DNA from: Vreelandella andesensis
GTDB taxonomy: Bacteria; Pseudomonadota; Gammaproteobacteria; Pseudomonadales; Halomonadaceae
DNA: 64,000 nt
Reading direction: 5' to 3'
NCBI RefSeq assembly: GCF_003989795.1
Contig: NZ_RZHG01000008.1
Span: 144,209-208,208, forward strand
The notes beneath the pieces were generated by a model. The model saw nothing but the letters and a program-made list of their open reading frames with translations, had not been told where the DNA came from and ran no database searches. Position numbers and translations under genes: made by a program. This document shows, one piece after another, positions 55,404 to 64,000 of this stretch (within the stretch, counting starts at the first letter, position 1; each line of letters starts with the position of its first letter).

Positions 55404-56870
55404 ATGACTCGCTCACCCTCTCCCTCCCCCCTTCGCCGCACCAAAATTGTCGCGACGCTTGGCCCAGCCAGTGACCGCCCGGGCGTATTGGAAGCCATGC
55501 TGAAGGCGGGCGTTGATGTCGTGCGGCTCAATTTCTCCCATGGGGCAGCCGATGATCACCGCCGCCGCCTCGAGGACGTTCGCGAAATCGCCCAGCGCCT
55601 TAATCGCAGCGTTGCCGCACTGGGTGATCTGCAAGGCCCAAAAATTCGTATCGCACGCTTTGCCGAAGGCGCCGTTCATCTGGAAATCGGCCAAGCGTTT
55701 GTGCTCGATATGGCACTGGATGCCAACAACGGCACCGCCGAGCGCGTCGGCTGTGATTACACATCGCTGATTGACGATGTCGCGCCGGGTGACCGCCTGT
55801 TGCTGGATGACGGACGTGTGGTGCTGGATGTTATCTCCATTGCTGGACAAGAAGTGCATACCCGCGTTCACGTGGGTGGCAAGCTTTCCAACAACAAGGG
55901 CATTAACAAGCAAGGCGGTGGGCTGTCGGCGCCTGCGCTGACGGAAAAAGACAGACAGGACCTGAAAACCGCGATTGATATCGGCGTTGACTACCTGGCG
56001 GTGTCATTCCCGCGCAGCGCCGCTGATATGCAGGAAGCCCGCGACCTGCTAGGCGAAGCAGGCAAGGAAATCGGCCTCGTAGCCAAACTTGAGCGCGCCG
56101 AAGCGGTGGCCAACGATGAGACCCTCGACGCCATTATCGAAGCCTCTGAAGCCGTGATGGTTGCACGGGGCGACCTGGGCGTGGAAATTGGCGATGCCGC
56201 ACTTATCGGCACGCAAAAACGTATCATCAAGCATGCTCGCACCCTTAACCGCGCGGTGATTACCGCTACACAAATGATGGAATCGATGATCGAGTCGCCG
56301 CTGCCTACTCGCGCCGAAGTCTTCGACGTGGCTAACGCCGTACTGGATGCCACCGACGCGGTGATGCTCTCGGCGGAAACGGCCGCGGGCGACTACCCCG
56401 TCGAAACCATTCAAGCGATGGACAGGGTGTGCCTGGGTGCCGAGCGTGAACGTATTGCCCAGGAATCTGGCCACCGCATCCATGAAGGCTTTGCGCGTAT
56501 TGATGAAACGATTGCGCTTTCTGCCATGTACGCCGCCAACCACTTGACCGGCGTTTGTGCCATTGCGTGCATGACCTCAACTGGCTACACGCCGTTGATT
56601 GCCTCACGCATCCGCTCTGGCCTGCCGATTGTCGGCCTTGCCCACAGCCCGATTGCCCAGCGCCGCATGGCACTGTATCGCGGCGTCGTATCGATCCCTT
56701 TCGACACCACTGACATGGACCCGAAAACGCTGAATAAAGAAGCCCTGAAGCTGCTGCATGCTCAGGGTTTGGCAGGCCCGGGCGAGCATGTCATTCTTAC
56801 CCGTGGCGACCATATGAACGCCCACGGCGGCACCAACACCATGAAAGTACTGGCCGTTGACTCAGAATAA
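55404..56870 (+). CDS. pyk: Pyruvate kinase
   Basis: This 488-residue enzyme makes pyruvate and ATP from phosphoenolpyruvate. KIVATLGPAS opens the barrel, MVARGDLGVE holds metal/substrate ligands, and MLSAETAAGDYPVE is the active-site signature. AGGAGA precedes the ATG. It heads pyk-mgsA-pgi on the plus strand and is divergent from gap. Whether it is the PykA or PykF type is not clear. Confidence 0.95.
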   Translation: MTRSPSPSPLRRTKIVATLGPASDRPGVLEAMLKAGVDVVRLNFSHGAADDHRRRLEDVREIAQRLNRSVAALGDLQGPKIRIARFAEGAVHLEIGQAFVLDMALDANNGTAERVGCDYTSLIDDVAPGDRLLLDDGRVVLDVISIAGQEVHTRVHVGGKLSNNKGINKQGGGLSAPALTEKDRQDLKTAIDIGVDYLAVSFPRSAADMQEARDLLGEAGKEIGLVAKLERAEAVANDETLDAIIEASEAVMVARGDLGVEIGDAALIGTQKRIIKHARTLNRAVITATQMMESMIESPLPTRAEVFDVANAVLDATDAVMLSAETAAGDYPVETIQAMDRVCLGAERERIAQESGHRIHEGFARIDETIALSAMYAANHLTGVCAIACMTSTGYTPLIASRIRSGLPIVGLAHSPIAQRRMALYRGVVSIPFDTTDMDPKTLNKEALKLLHAQGLAGPGEHVILTRGDHMNAHGGTNTMKVLAVDSE

Positions 56871-56898
56871 ACGCACCCAATACCAAGAGAACCCAGCC

Positions 56899-57375
56899 AT
56901 GACTGACGCACGCCCACCCCGTCAAGCCGTTCGCACCCTGCAAGCCCGCAAACGCATTGCATTGATTGCCCACGACGGCAAAAAAACCGAAATGCTGGAG
57001 TGGGCGACGCGTTGGCAGGACACGCTCGGCCAGCACACCCTGATTGGCACCGGCACCACCGCCGGGCGGCTTAAGAAGGCGCTGGGCCTTGAGGTCGAAG
57101 GGTTGATGAGCGGGCCACTGGGCGGCGACCAGCAAATTGGCGCACGCATTGCCGAACAGAAGCTGGACGTGCTGATTTTCTTCTGGGACCCGTTTGCCCC
57201 ACAGCCCCACGACCCGGATGTCAAAGCACTGCTCCGGCTAGCCGCGCTATGGAATGTGCCAATCGCCAGCAATGCCGCCAGCGCGGATTTTCTGCTGTCA
57301 TCGCCGTATCTCAACGAACGCTATGAGATGGCGATTCCCGATGCAGCGGCCTGGGCGCAGGCGCGTAGCCAATAA
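56899..57375 (+). CDS. mgsA: Methylglyoxal synthase
   Basis: This 158-residue enzyme converts dihydroxyacetone phosphate to methylglyoxal and phosphate, a bypass relieving sugar-phosphate stress. IALIAHDGKKTEM holds the phosphate-binding lysines, GPLGGDQQIGA the catalytic aspartate, and IFFWDPFAPQPHDPD is a family mark. Fourteen extra in-frame residues upstream overlap the pyk end and are not needed. It lies 28 bases after pyk and 44 before pgi, an unusual but sensible place between two glycolytic genes. Confidence 0.93.
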   Translation: MTDARPPRQAVRTLQARKRIALIAHDGKKTEMLEWATRWQDTLGQHTLIGTGTTAGRLKKALGLEVEGLMSGPLGGDQQIGARIAEQKLDVLIFFWDPFAPQPHDPDVKALLRLAALWNVPIASNAASADFLLSSPYLNERYEMAIPDAAAWAQARSQ

Positions 57376-57419
57376 ACCCAGTGGTCGACCCTACAATATC
57401 GAACAATAGCGAGCACTCC

Positions 57420-59084
57420 ATGTTTCAACTCACCCGCAGCGTTACCTGGCAGGCACTCGAACGCCTGCGCGACACAACCGCCAACGACCGCATTCGTGAT
57501 TATTTCACCCAGGATGCGCAGCGCTTTGAAAAAATGAGCCTTCGGGTGGGCGGCCTGTTTCTGGATTACTCCAAGCACCACGTCTCGGATGACGTGCTCA
57601 GCAAGCTGCTGGAGCTGGCCGACCATTCCGCCCTGGTTCAGCGCCGGGCGCAGATGTTCTCCGGCGACATTATCAACGTCACCGAAAACCGCCCGGTACT
57701 GCATACCGCTTTACGCAATTTAAGCGACGAGCCGGTGCATGTTGACGGCGATGACGTGATGCCGGAAATCAACCGCACCCGCGAGCAGATCAAGCAGTTC
57801 TCGGAAGCGGTAAGAAGCGGCGAATGGAAAGGCTATAACGGCCAGCGCATCAAGGACGTTGTCAATATTGGCATTGGCGGCTCGGACCTTGGCCCCAATA
57901 TGGCGGTGCGTGCGCTGCTCAAATACCGCCACCCGGAACTCCACTTTCACTTCGTCTCCAACGTCGATGGCACCCATATCCAGAAGGTGCTATCGCGGCT
58001 CGACCCGGCGACCACGCTGTTTATCGTGTCGACCAAAACCTTCTCCACCCAGGAAACCCTGCTGAACGCGAAAACCGCACGACGCTGGTTCCTGGAAAAT
58101 GCCGGCGAAGATGCCGACGTGGGTGCCCACTTTATTGCCGCTTCCACCAACCGCAAGGCAGCGATGGAATTCGGCATTCGTGAAGAGAACGTGTTCGAAT
58201 TCTGGGCCTGGGTCGGTGGGCGCTATTCCATGTGGTCGTCTATCGGCCTGCCGATTGCGCTTTCGATTGGCTTTGACGGCTTTATCGAGCTGCTGGAAGG
58301 CGCCCATGAAATGGACCGCCACTTTATCGAAGCGCCCTTCTCGCAGAATATGCCGGTGCTGATGGCGTTGATCGGTATCTGGTACATCAACTTTATCGGT
58401 GCCGAAACCCAGGCCATCGTGCCCTACGACCAGGCGCTCAACCAGCTGCCTTCGTTCCTGCAGCAGCTGGATATGGAATCCAACGGCAAATCGGTGGATA
58501 TTTTCGGCCATCCGGTCAACTACAAAACCGGCCCGATTGTGTGGGGCCAAACCGGCTCTAACGGCCAGCATGCGTTCTTCCAGCTGTTGCACCAGGGCAC
58601 CCGCTACGTGCCGATTGATTTTATTGCCTCGCTGAAGCCCGAACCCGGCGTGGAAGACCACCACTTCGCGCTACTCACCAATATGCTCGCCCAGGCCAAC
58701 GCCTTTATGGAAGGCAGCCAGGGCGACAGCAAGGAACTCAGCCAGCACGACCCCTACAGCTGCCCCGGTAACCGGCCTTCCAGCACGCTGCTGCTGGACG
58801 AGCTAACGCCGAAAAACCTCGGTGCGCTGATTGCCCTCTACGAGCACAAGGTGTTTGTGCAGGGTGTGATCTGGAACATCAACTCCTTTGACCAGTGGGG
58901 CGTTCAGCTGGGCAAACGCATTGCCGGTGAAATCAGCGAGCGCATCGACACCAACGCCGCCGACTTCGATGCCTCCACCCAGGGCCTACTGGAACTGGTG
59001 CGCGGGCATTTTCCCGATGGCGACAGCGAAAAACAAAGTTCTCCCTCCAATACTGACAAGAAGCCTGCCAGGAAGAAGCGCTAG
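57420..59084 (+). CDS. pgi: Glucose-6-phosphate isomerase
   Basis: This 554-residue enzyme interconverts glucose 6-phosphate and fructose 6-phosphate. NIGIGGSDLGPNMA and SKTFSTQETL bind the substrate phosphate, and GRYSMWSSIGLP and the QLGKRIA lysine region complete the active site. An in-frame GTG thirteen codons upstream is less likely than ATG 57420. The end (about 535-554) is a Lys/Ser-rich tail beyond the family's usual end. Fructose 6-phosphate from the fructokinase would be fed into the Entner-Doudoroff route by this step. Confidence 0.95.
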   Translation: MFQLTRSVTWQALERLRDTTANDRIRDYFTQDAQRFEKMSLRVGGLFLDYSKHHVSDDVLSKLLELADHSALVQRRAQMFSGDIINVTENRPVLHTALRNLSDEPVHVDGDDVMPEINRTREQIKQFSEAVRSGEWKGYNGQRIKDVVNIGIGGSDLGPNMAVRALLKYRHPELHFHFVSNVDGTHIQKVLSRLDPATTLFIVSTKTFSTQETLLNAKTARRWFLENAGEDADVGAHFIAASTNRKAAMEFGIREENVFEFWAWVGGRYSMWSSIGLPIALSIGFDGFIELLEGAHEMDRHFIEAPFSQNMPVLMALIGIWYINFIGAETQAIVPYDQALNQLPSFLQQLDMESNGKSVDIFGHPVNYKTGPIVWGQTGSNGQHAFFQLLHQGTRYVPIDFIASLKPEPGVEDHHFALLTNMLAQANAFMEGSQGDSKELSQHDPYSCPGNRPSSTLLLDELTPKNLGALIALYEHKVFVQGVIWNINSFDQWGVQLGKRIAGEISERIDTNAADFDASTQGLLELVRGHFPDGDSEKQSSPSNTDKKPARKKR

Positions 59085-59117
59085 GCTAGTTTTGTAAATG
59101 GGGGGAGTAATGAAAAC

Positions 59118-59148
59118 AAACGCCTTGGCTGAAAAGCCAGGGCGTTTT
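59118..59148 (+). terminator. Terminator after pgi
   Basis: Arms AAACGCC..TGGCT and AGCCA..GGCGTTT close a GAAA loop with one G-T pair, followed by only a short T run. It lies 34 bases after the pgi stop. Confidence 0.75.
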
Positions 59149-59277
59149 GGAGCGCCTTCAGAACAGCGGCGTGATGTAATGGCCATTACGCCTTTTTAGT
59201 GAGGTTAAGTTCATTAAATAAGCAATCTCTGCCGGTGGAAAACCTCTCATCTGTTGCTGAACGAACTCGGATTGGTT

Positions 59278-60144
59278 TTAAAAGTGCCATTCCAGATTAA
59301 AGGTCATGGCATCGGTATCAACACCCGGTTGGCTGTGGTTACCGAACTTGTTGCGCCAATATTCATAACCGACGCCCATCCATAGGGAGTTTTCAGCGCC
59401 CCAGGCGACCTGCCCAACGTCTAGCATTAGCGAGGTGCGCATTAACTGCTCTGGCTTGGTCGCCTCCCCGAAGTAATCGGCTCCTTTTTCGCTGTTGTAG
59501 TTATAGAACCCTTGGAATTTTAACGGTAGCGCCGCCGCTTCAAACGGCAGCCCCCAGGCCAAGTTAATTTGGTAATAGGGATCAAACGAAATGCTGTTGT
59601 GGTTTTCTGGTAGCCCGCAGGGTGGCAAGCCGCAGTGGTTCCACTCACGGCTATAGAACAGGCTTAGATCCACAAAGCCTCTCGGCACATCAAATTTAAA
59701 CGTTGGCCCCACCACTAACTGGCGTTTGCGTGGCGCAAAGCCGGTATTTTTGGTGTTTAGATCAAATCCAACGGTCAACGCCATGTCTTTGACAGGCCCA
59801 AAAGTGATGGGCTCATTGAATACCTCGCCCCCATGCAATTGATGACGATAGGCCAGATAGGCTTCGGTCGCTCCTGAATCACTGTTATTGGCGGGGTCTT
59901 GGCTACTGGACTGAAGGACATCCAAATTGAAAAAGTGTTGCCCCAATGAGTAACCACTTACATGGGTGAACTGAAGAATATGCTTTTCTACGTTCTCTGG
60001 GTTATTCGGCTCGGTAAACTGCGTTCCATAGCGATAGCCCACGAACGTATCGCTCCATGTCGCTGCCTGGGCACCTGTTGAGGCAGTGCCAAGAAAAGCG
60101 CCTATCGCCAGATACGCTGCCACCGCTTGATTGCTTTTCAGCAT
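59278..60144 (-). CDS. Tsx-like outer-membrane channel protein
   Basis: This is a 288-residue outer-membrane protein with a signal peptide ending near TGAQA (about 27). The mature chain begins ATWSDTFVGYRYG, has regular alternating aromatic strands and ends in NLEWHF with the terminal Phe of barrel proteins. It resembles the Tsx/nucleoside-specific channel group; a nucleoside or purine-related cargo would fit the neighbouring uraD, but this is inference. AAGGGG before the ATG supports the start. Tandem repeats lie in its leader. Confidence 0.7.
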   Translation of the reverse strand: MLKSNQAVAAYLAIGAFLGTASTGAQAATWSDTFVGYRYGTQFTEPNNPENVEKHILQFTHVSGYSLGQHFFNLDVLQSSSQDPANNSDSGATEAYLAYRHQLHGGEVFNEPITFGPVKDMALTVGFDLNTKNTGFAPRKRQLVVGPTFKFDVPRGFVDLSLFYSREWNHCGLPPCGLPENHNSISFDPYYQINLAWGLPFEAAALPLKFQGFYNYNSEKGADYFGEATKPEQLMRTSLMLDVGQVAWGAENSLWMGVGYEYWRNKFGNHSQPGVDTDAMTFNLEWHF

Positions 60145-60180
60145 GCAAACCCCTTTGTTGTTTGATTTTGTTTTTAGAAA

Positions 60181-60237
60181 TCTTTCTATAAAGGCTTTTT
60201 TATAAAGACCTTTTTATGAAGGGCTTTCTATAAAGCC
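60181..60237. repeat. Four degenerate 14-15-bp tandem repeats in the porin leader
   Basis: Units of the form CTTTCTATAAAGG recur at about 60181, 60195, 60209 and 60224. They lie 37-93 bases upstream of the Tsx-like gene, in its probable leader or promoter. Confidence 0.7.
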
Positions 60238-60325
60238 CCTTCTAGTGCCGTTATGCCCGCTTCTCGCGGGTGCGATAGCGGTTTTCTTGCGAAAACGGCA
60301 TATCTTAGAGTACATTTAGCCATAA

Positions 60326-60341
60326 TTATTGTATACAATAA
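60326..60341. promoter_or_regulatory. Palindrome between porin and uraD, GntR-type operator
   Basis: TTATTGTATACAATAA is a perfect 16-base palindrome. TTGTATACAA is a frequent core of GntR/FCD-family operators. It lies 32 bases before uraD and may control both divergent genes. Confidence 0.6.
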
Positions 60342-60372
60342 ATAATATAAACAAATACAACAGGAGGATACA

Positions 60373-60903
60373 ATGCCGCATTTTCTACACGCAGCCCGCC
60401 CCAGCCGCCTTGGCCTAGACGCTTTTCTTGAGCATTACGGGGATATTTTTGAACATTCGCCCTGGGTAGCAGAAACCGCTTGGAAACAGGGGTTTAGCGA
60501 AAAACACAACAACCCGGATGTGTTAGCTGACGGTATGGGTAGTGTGCTTAAGAGCGCTGATATTGATCAGCAAATTGCCGTTATTCGCGCTCACCCAGAC
60601 CTTGCCGGGAAAGCAGCATTAGCGGGCGAGCTAACTGAGGATTCCACCCGTTAGCAGGCAGGTGCGGGGTTAGATCAGTGTTCAACCGAAGAGTTTGAGC
60701 GCTTTCAACGCCTCAATCAGGCCTATCAAGAGACGTTCGGCTTCCCCTTTGTGATTGCGGTTAAAGGGCTTGATCGACACACCATTCTTTATGCATTCGA
60801 AAAGCGCCTTGAAAACGACGCCGCTACCGAGCGTCAAACCGCTATTGAGCAAATCATTCAAATAGCGCGCTTCCGCCTGCACGCGCGTGCGGAGTCAGCG
60901 TAA
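60373..60903 (+). pseudogene. uraD: OHCU decarboxylase gene interrupted by an amber codon
   Basis: The frame encodes a 176-codon UraD, the enzyme that decarboxylates the uric-acid breakdown product OHCU to S-allantoin. It is broken by one in-frame TAG (60652-60654) after 93 codons. The family motif continues straight through: TEDSTR, stop, QAGAGLD, then FPFVIAVKG and a typical end at TAA 60903. Relatives have Glu at the stop position (S-x-x-E-Q), so GAG to TAG is the simplest change. AGGAGG before the ATG is excellent. No other uricase-pathway gene is in the window. Confidence 0.85.
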
Positions 60904-61006
60904 ATCCTTACGCGCTTAGCGCTTGCATTTCCCTTTTAGCCTGACCTTAGCTCGGCCCTTCAGGCTGTGAGACTTACCTTTTATCGTCATTCGGAGAGAC
61001 CTCTAT

Positions 61007-63679
61007 ATGAGTCTGGAGACAAGAGAAGATCTCGATCCGCTCGAAACCACGGAGTGGCTGGAATCCCTGGAATCAGTACTGGATCGTGAGGGCGAAGATC
61101 GTGCTCGCTACCTGATGACCCGCTTGGCGGATCGCCTACGCCGGGATGGGATGAAGGTGCCCTTCTCGGTGACAACCCCGCACCGAAACACGATCCCTGT
61201 GCATCGTGAAGCACCGATGCCAGGCGACCTGTTTATGGAGCGCCGGATTCGGTCGTTGATCCGTTATAACGCGATTGCCCAGGTGATTCGTAATAACCGC
61301 GCCAACCCAGGGCTCGGCGGCCATATCGCCAGCTTTATGTCGTCGGCGACGCTGTATGATGTGGGCTTTAACCACTTCTTCCGCGCCCCGAAAGGCGATT
61401 TTGAAGGCGACTTGATTTACATCCAGGGCCACGTGGCCCCAGGGATTTACGCGCGTTCCTATTTGGAAGGCCGGTTGTCAGAAGAGCAGATGGACAGGTT
61501 CCGTCGTGAAGTTGATGGCGATGGTCTGTCTTCCTACCCGCACCCATGGCTAATGCCGGACTACTGGCAGTTCCCCACGGTGTCGATGGGCCTTGGCCCG
61601 ATTCAAGCCATCTACCAAGCCCACGTGATGAAGTACCTGCATCACCGTGAGCTGAAAGACATGTACGACCGCAAAATCTGGTGCTTTATGGGCGACGGCG
61701 AGTGTGATGAGCCGGAATCCTTGGGCGCGATTTCCCTGGCGGGCCGTGAAAACCTCGATAACCTGATCTTCGTCATCAACTGCAACCTGCAGCGCTTGGA
61801 CGGCCCGGTACGCGGCAACTCCCGCGTCATGGACGAGTTCGAAGGCGTGTTCCGCGGCGCCGGTTGGAACGTGATTAAGGTCGTTTGGGGCCGTCACTGG
61901 GATCCGCTGTTCGAGAAAGATAAGAAAGGCATCCTGCAAAAACGCATGGATGAAGCGGTCGACGGCGAGTACCAGAACTACAAGGCCAACGGTGGTGCTT
62001 ACACCCGTGAGCACTTCTTCGGTAAGTACCCTGAAACCGAAGCGATGGTCAACGATCTGTCCGACGAAGACATCTGGAAGCTCAACCGCGGTGGCCACGA
62101 CCCGTTCAAGGTTTACGCGGCCTACCATGAAGCGGTCAACCAGACCAACGGCAAGCCCACGGTCATTCTGGCGCACACCGTGAAAGGCTATGGCATGGGC
62201 AGTGGCGATGGTGAAGCCGCTAACGAAGCCCACCAGGTCAAGAGCATGGAATACGAAGCGCTGCGCACCTTCCGCGACCGCTTTGGCATTCCGATCACCG
62301 ACGAGCAGCTCAAAGACGTGCCCTACTACAAGCCGGAAGAAGACTCCCCCGAGCTTAAGTACATGCACCTGCAGCGCGAACGCCTAAACGGCTACCTACC
62401 AAGCCGCCGCAGTGACTTTGAAGCGCTGGAGATTCCCAGCCTGGAAGACAAAACCTTTGCCTCGCAACTGGTCGGCTCCAAAGGGCGCGAAGTCTCGACC
62501 ACCATGGCATTCGTGCGCATACTGAACGGCCTGGTGAAGGATAAAAAACTCGGCAAGCACGTGGTGCCGATTATTCCTGACGAAGCCCGTACCTTCGGCA
62601 TGGAAGGCATGTTCCGCCAGCTCGGCATCTACACCTCCGAAGGCCAGAAGTATGAGCCGGTCGATAAAGGCCAGATCATGTACTACCGCGAGGACCAAAA
62701 AGGTCAGGTCCTTGAAGAGGGTATTTCAGAAGCCGGTGCCATGTCCGCGTGGATTGCCGCGGCGACCTCCTACAGCAACAACAACGTCACCCTGTTGCCG
62801 TTCTATATCTACTACTCGATGTTCGGCTTCCAGCGGATTGGCGATTTGGCCTGGGCGGCAGGCGACCTGCAAGCCCGCGGCTTTATGGTCGGCGGCACCG
62901 CCGGGCGCACCACGCTCAACGGCGAAGGCCTGCAGCACCAGGATGGCCACAGCCTGATTCAGGCCTCCACCATTCCTAACTGCCGCAGCTACGATCCGAC
63001 CTACGCCCACGAAGTGGCGGTCATCGTGCAGGACGGTCTGAAGCGCATGTTCACCGATAAAGAGAACTGCTTCTACTACCTGACAGTGATGAACGAAAAC
63101 TACGAGCACCCGGTCATCGACAACGTGCCCACCGACGATATCGTCAAAGGCATGTACCTGCTCAACGAAACGAAAGGCGACAAAGGCCGCGTGCAGCTGA
63201 TGGGCTCTGGCACCATCCTGCGCGAAGTTGAAGCTGCCGCCGAGTTGTTGGCCAACGACTGGGGTATTGGCGCGGATATCTGGAGCGTGACCAGCTTTAA
63301 CGAACTGCGCCGCGAAGCGCTACTGCTGGAGCGCGAAGCCTTCTTGAACCCCGACGTTGAGGGCAACAAGCCCCACGTCACCCAGTGCCTGGAAGGCCGT
63401 GACGGCCCGGTGATTGCCTCCACTGATTACATGAAGCTCTACGCCGATCAGGTGCGTGCCTGGGTGCCGAGCGAGTACACCGTGCTGGGCACGGACGGCT
63501 TTGGCCGTTCCGACACCCGCGAGAAGTTGCGCTACTTCTTTGAAGTAGACCGCTACTTCGTCACCGTGGCGGCGCTGCGTGCGCTGGCCGACCGCGGTGA
63601 GCTTGATCGTAAGCATGTCGGCGACGCGCTGAAGAAGTATGGCATCGACGCCAACAAGCCGAACCCGCTGACCAGCTAA
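61007..63679 (+). CDS. aceE: Pyruvate dehydrogenase E1 component
   Basis: This 890-residue homodimeric E1 decarboxylates pyruvate with thiamine diphosphate and passes the acetyl group to E2. The ThDP motif starts at GDGECDEPES and ends near NCNLQRLDG. The length and SLETREDLDPLET-type N-terminus fit the gammaproteobacterial family. GGAGAG lies eight bases before the ATG. aceF follows after 58 bases containing a strong hairpin. It is the exit point for pyruvate made by the sugar genes upstream. Confidence 0.96.
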   Translation: MSLETREDLDPLETTEWLESLESVLDREGEDRARYLMTRLADRLRRDGMKVPFSVTTPHRNTIPVHREAPMPGDLFMERRIRSLIRYNAIAQVIRNNRANPGLGGHIASFMSSATLYDVGFNHFFRAPKGDFEGDLIYIQGHVAPGIYARSYLEGRLSEEQMDRFRREVDGDGLSSYPHPWLMPDYWQFPTVSMGLGPIQAIYQAHVMKYLHHRELKDMYDRKIWCFMGDGECDEPESLGAISLAGRENLDNLIFVINCNLQRLDGPVRGNSRVMDEFEGVFRGAGWNVIKVVWGRHWDPLFEKDKKGILQKRMDEAVDGEYQNYKANGGAYTREHFFGKYPETEAMVNDLSDEDIWKLNRGGHDPFKVYAAYHEAVNQTNGKPTVILAHTVKGYGMGSGDGEAANEAHQVKSMEYEALRTFRDRFGIPITDEQLKDVPYYKPEEDSPELKYMHLQRERLNGYLPSRRSDFEALEIPSLEDKTFASQLVGSKGREVSTTMAFVRILNGLVKDKKLGKHVVPIIPDEARTFGMEGMFRQLGIYTSEGQKYEPVDKGQIMYYREDQKGQVLEEGISEAGAMSAWIAAATSYSNNNVTLLPFYIYYSMFGFQRIGDLAWAAGDLQARGFMVGGTAGRTTLNGEGLQHQDGHSLIQASTIPNCRSYDPTYAHEVAVIVQDGLKRMFTDKENCFYYLTVMNENYEHPVIDNVPTDDIVKGMYLLNETKGDKGRVQLMGSGTILREVEAAAELLANDWGIGADIWSVTSFNELRREALLLEREAFLNPDVEGNKPHVTQCLEGRDGPVIASTDYMKLYADQVRAWVPSEYTVLGTDGFGRSDTREKLRYFFEVDRYFVTVAALRALADRGELDRKHVGDALKKYGIDANKPNPLTS

Positions 63680-63687
63680 ACCGCTGC

Positions 63688-63709
63688 CCGGCGGGCAAAC
63701 GCCCGCCGG
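63688..63709 (+). other. Intercistronic hairpin aceE-aceF
   Basis: Nine perfect GC pairs (CCGGCGGGC with GCCCGCCGG) close an AAAC loop. No T run follows. It may protect the aceE message end or slow polymerase and tune the E1:E2 ratio. Confidence 0.6.
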
Positions 63710-63737
63710 CTCGATCCGATTTGGAAGGAGCGCGACC

Positions 63738-64000
63738 TTGAGTAGCGAAATCATCAAAGTTCCCGATATCGGTGGGGATACCGATGTCGAAATCATCGAG
63801 ATTGCGGTGTCAGAAGGCGATGTCATTGAAGCGGAAGACACCCTAATCACCCTGGAATCCGACAAAGCCAGCATGGATGTGCCCGCCCCGAAAGGCGGCA
63901 AGGTCATCAAGGTGCTGGTCAAAGAAGGCGATACGGTCTCGGAAGGCGACGACATCGTTGAACTGGAGGTCGAAGGCGGCGGCGACGCATCAGCCCCCGC
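63738..64000 (+). CDS. aceF: Pyruvate dehydrogenase E2, dihydrolipoyl acetyltransferase (5' part)
   Basis: The first 87 codons of the E2 core protein are present; the rest lies beyond the window. The start is TTG 63738, fixed by GGAAGGAG seven bases upstream. The visible part is one lipoyl domain; the lysine to be lipoylated is in LESDKASMDVPAP (residue about 41). A Glu/Gly-rich linker begins at the window end, typical of E2 proteins with several lipoyl domains. Confidence 0.94.
   Translation, partial: MSSEIIKVPDIGGDTDVEIIEIAVSEGDVIEAEDTLITLESDKASMDVPAPKGGKVIKVLVKEGDTVSEGDDIVELEVEGGGDASAP

Overview
The window looks like chromosome of a moderately halophilic gammaproteobacterium of the Halomonas/Vreelandella group. 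This rests on acidic proteins, moderate GC, gene order, and a GH13 alpha-glucosidase that closely resembles, from memory, the enzyme of Halomonas sp. H11. No rRNA, tRNA, CRISPR array, prophage or intact insertion sequence was seen.

Layout. 1-6938: a dipeptide/oligopeptide ABC importer (3' end of the binding-protein gene, then dppBCDF), a LysR regulator and a proline dipeptidase. 7050-11089: ompW, a strong candidate small RNA with a sigma-54-type promoter, a zinc alcohol dehydrogenase and an NTF2-FMO monooxygenase. 11535-13517: the AcoR-type sigma-54 activator that probably drives the last two. 13621-28160: housekeeping and small metabolic genes (MoxR/VWA pair, RidA, glutaminase, Ada-like protein, DUF1206, VTT protein, slipin/NfeD pair, methyltransferases, RhlE helicase). 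28215-30938: a Rho paralogue lacking the N-terminal RNA-binding region, a RelE/NadS toxin-antitoxin pair, and a broken brnT between two diverged copies of the end of ytoQ. 31090-35960: a vitamin B12 uptake operon (btuB, btuF, btuC, btuD) under a cobalamin riboswitch.

36340-59084 is a nearly continuous sugar-catabolic block: edd-glk-aldo/keto reductase-fructokinase; zwf-pgl-eda on the other strand; a ScrY-like porin facing an ABC sugar importer, GH13 alpha-glucosidase and LacI regulator; then gap, pyk, mgsA and pgi. Together they can bring in an alpha-glucoside such as sucrose or maltose, split it, phosphorylate glucose and fructose, and run the Entner-Doudoroff route to pyruvate. Matches to the HexR operator lie before edd, before zwf (two) and between gap and pyk, so one glycolytic repressor encoded elsewhere probably coordinates the set. 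Two near-identical palindromes between the porin and the ABC operon are the likely LacI-family operators.

59278-64000: a Tsx-like outer-membrane protein, a uraD interrupted by a single in-frame amber codon, and aceE plus the start of aceF.

The most unusual items are the candidate sigma-54 small RNA (7862-8003), the truncated Rho paralogue, the amber codon at a conserved position of uraD, the ytoQ/brnT mosaic, and 13-14 bp tandem repeats that recur in intergenic regions, three of them upstream of outer-membrane protein genes.
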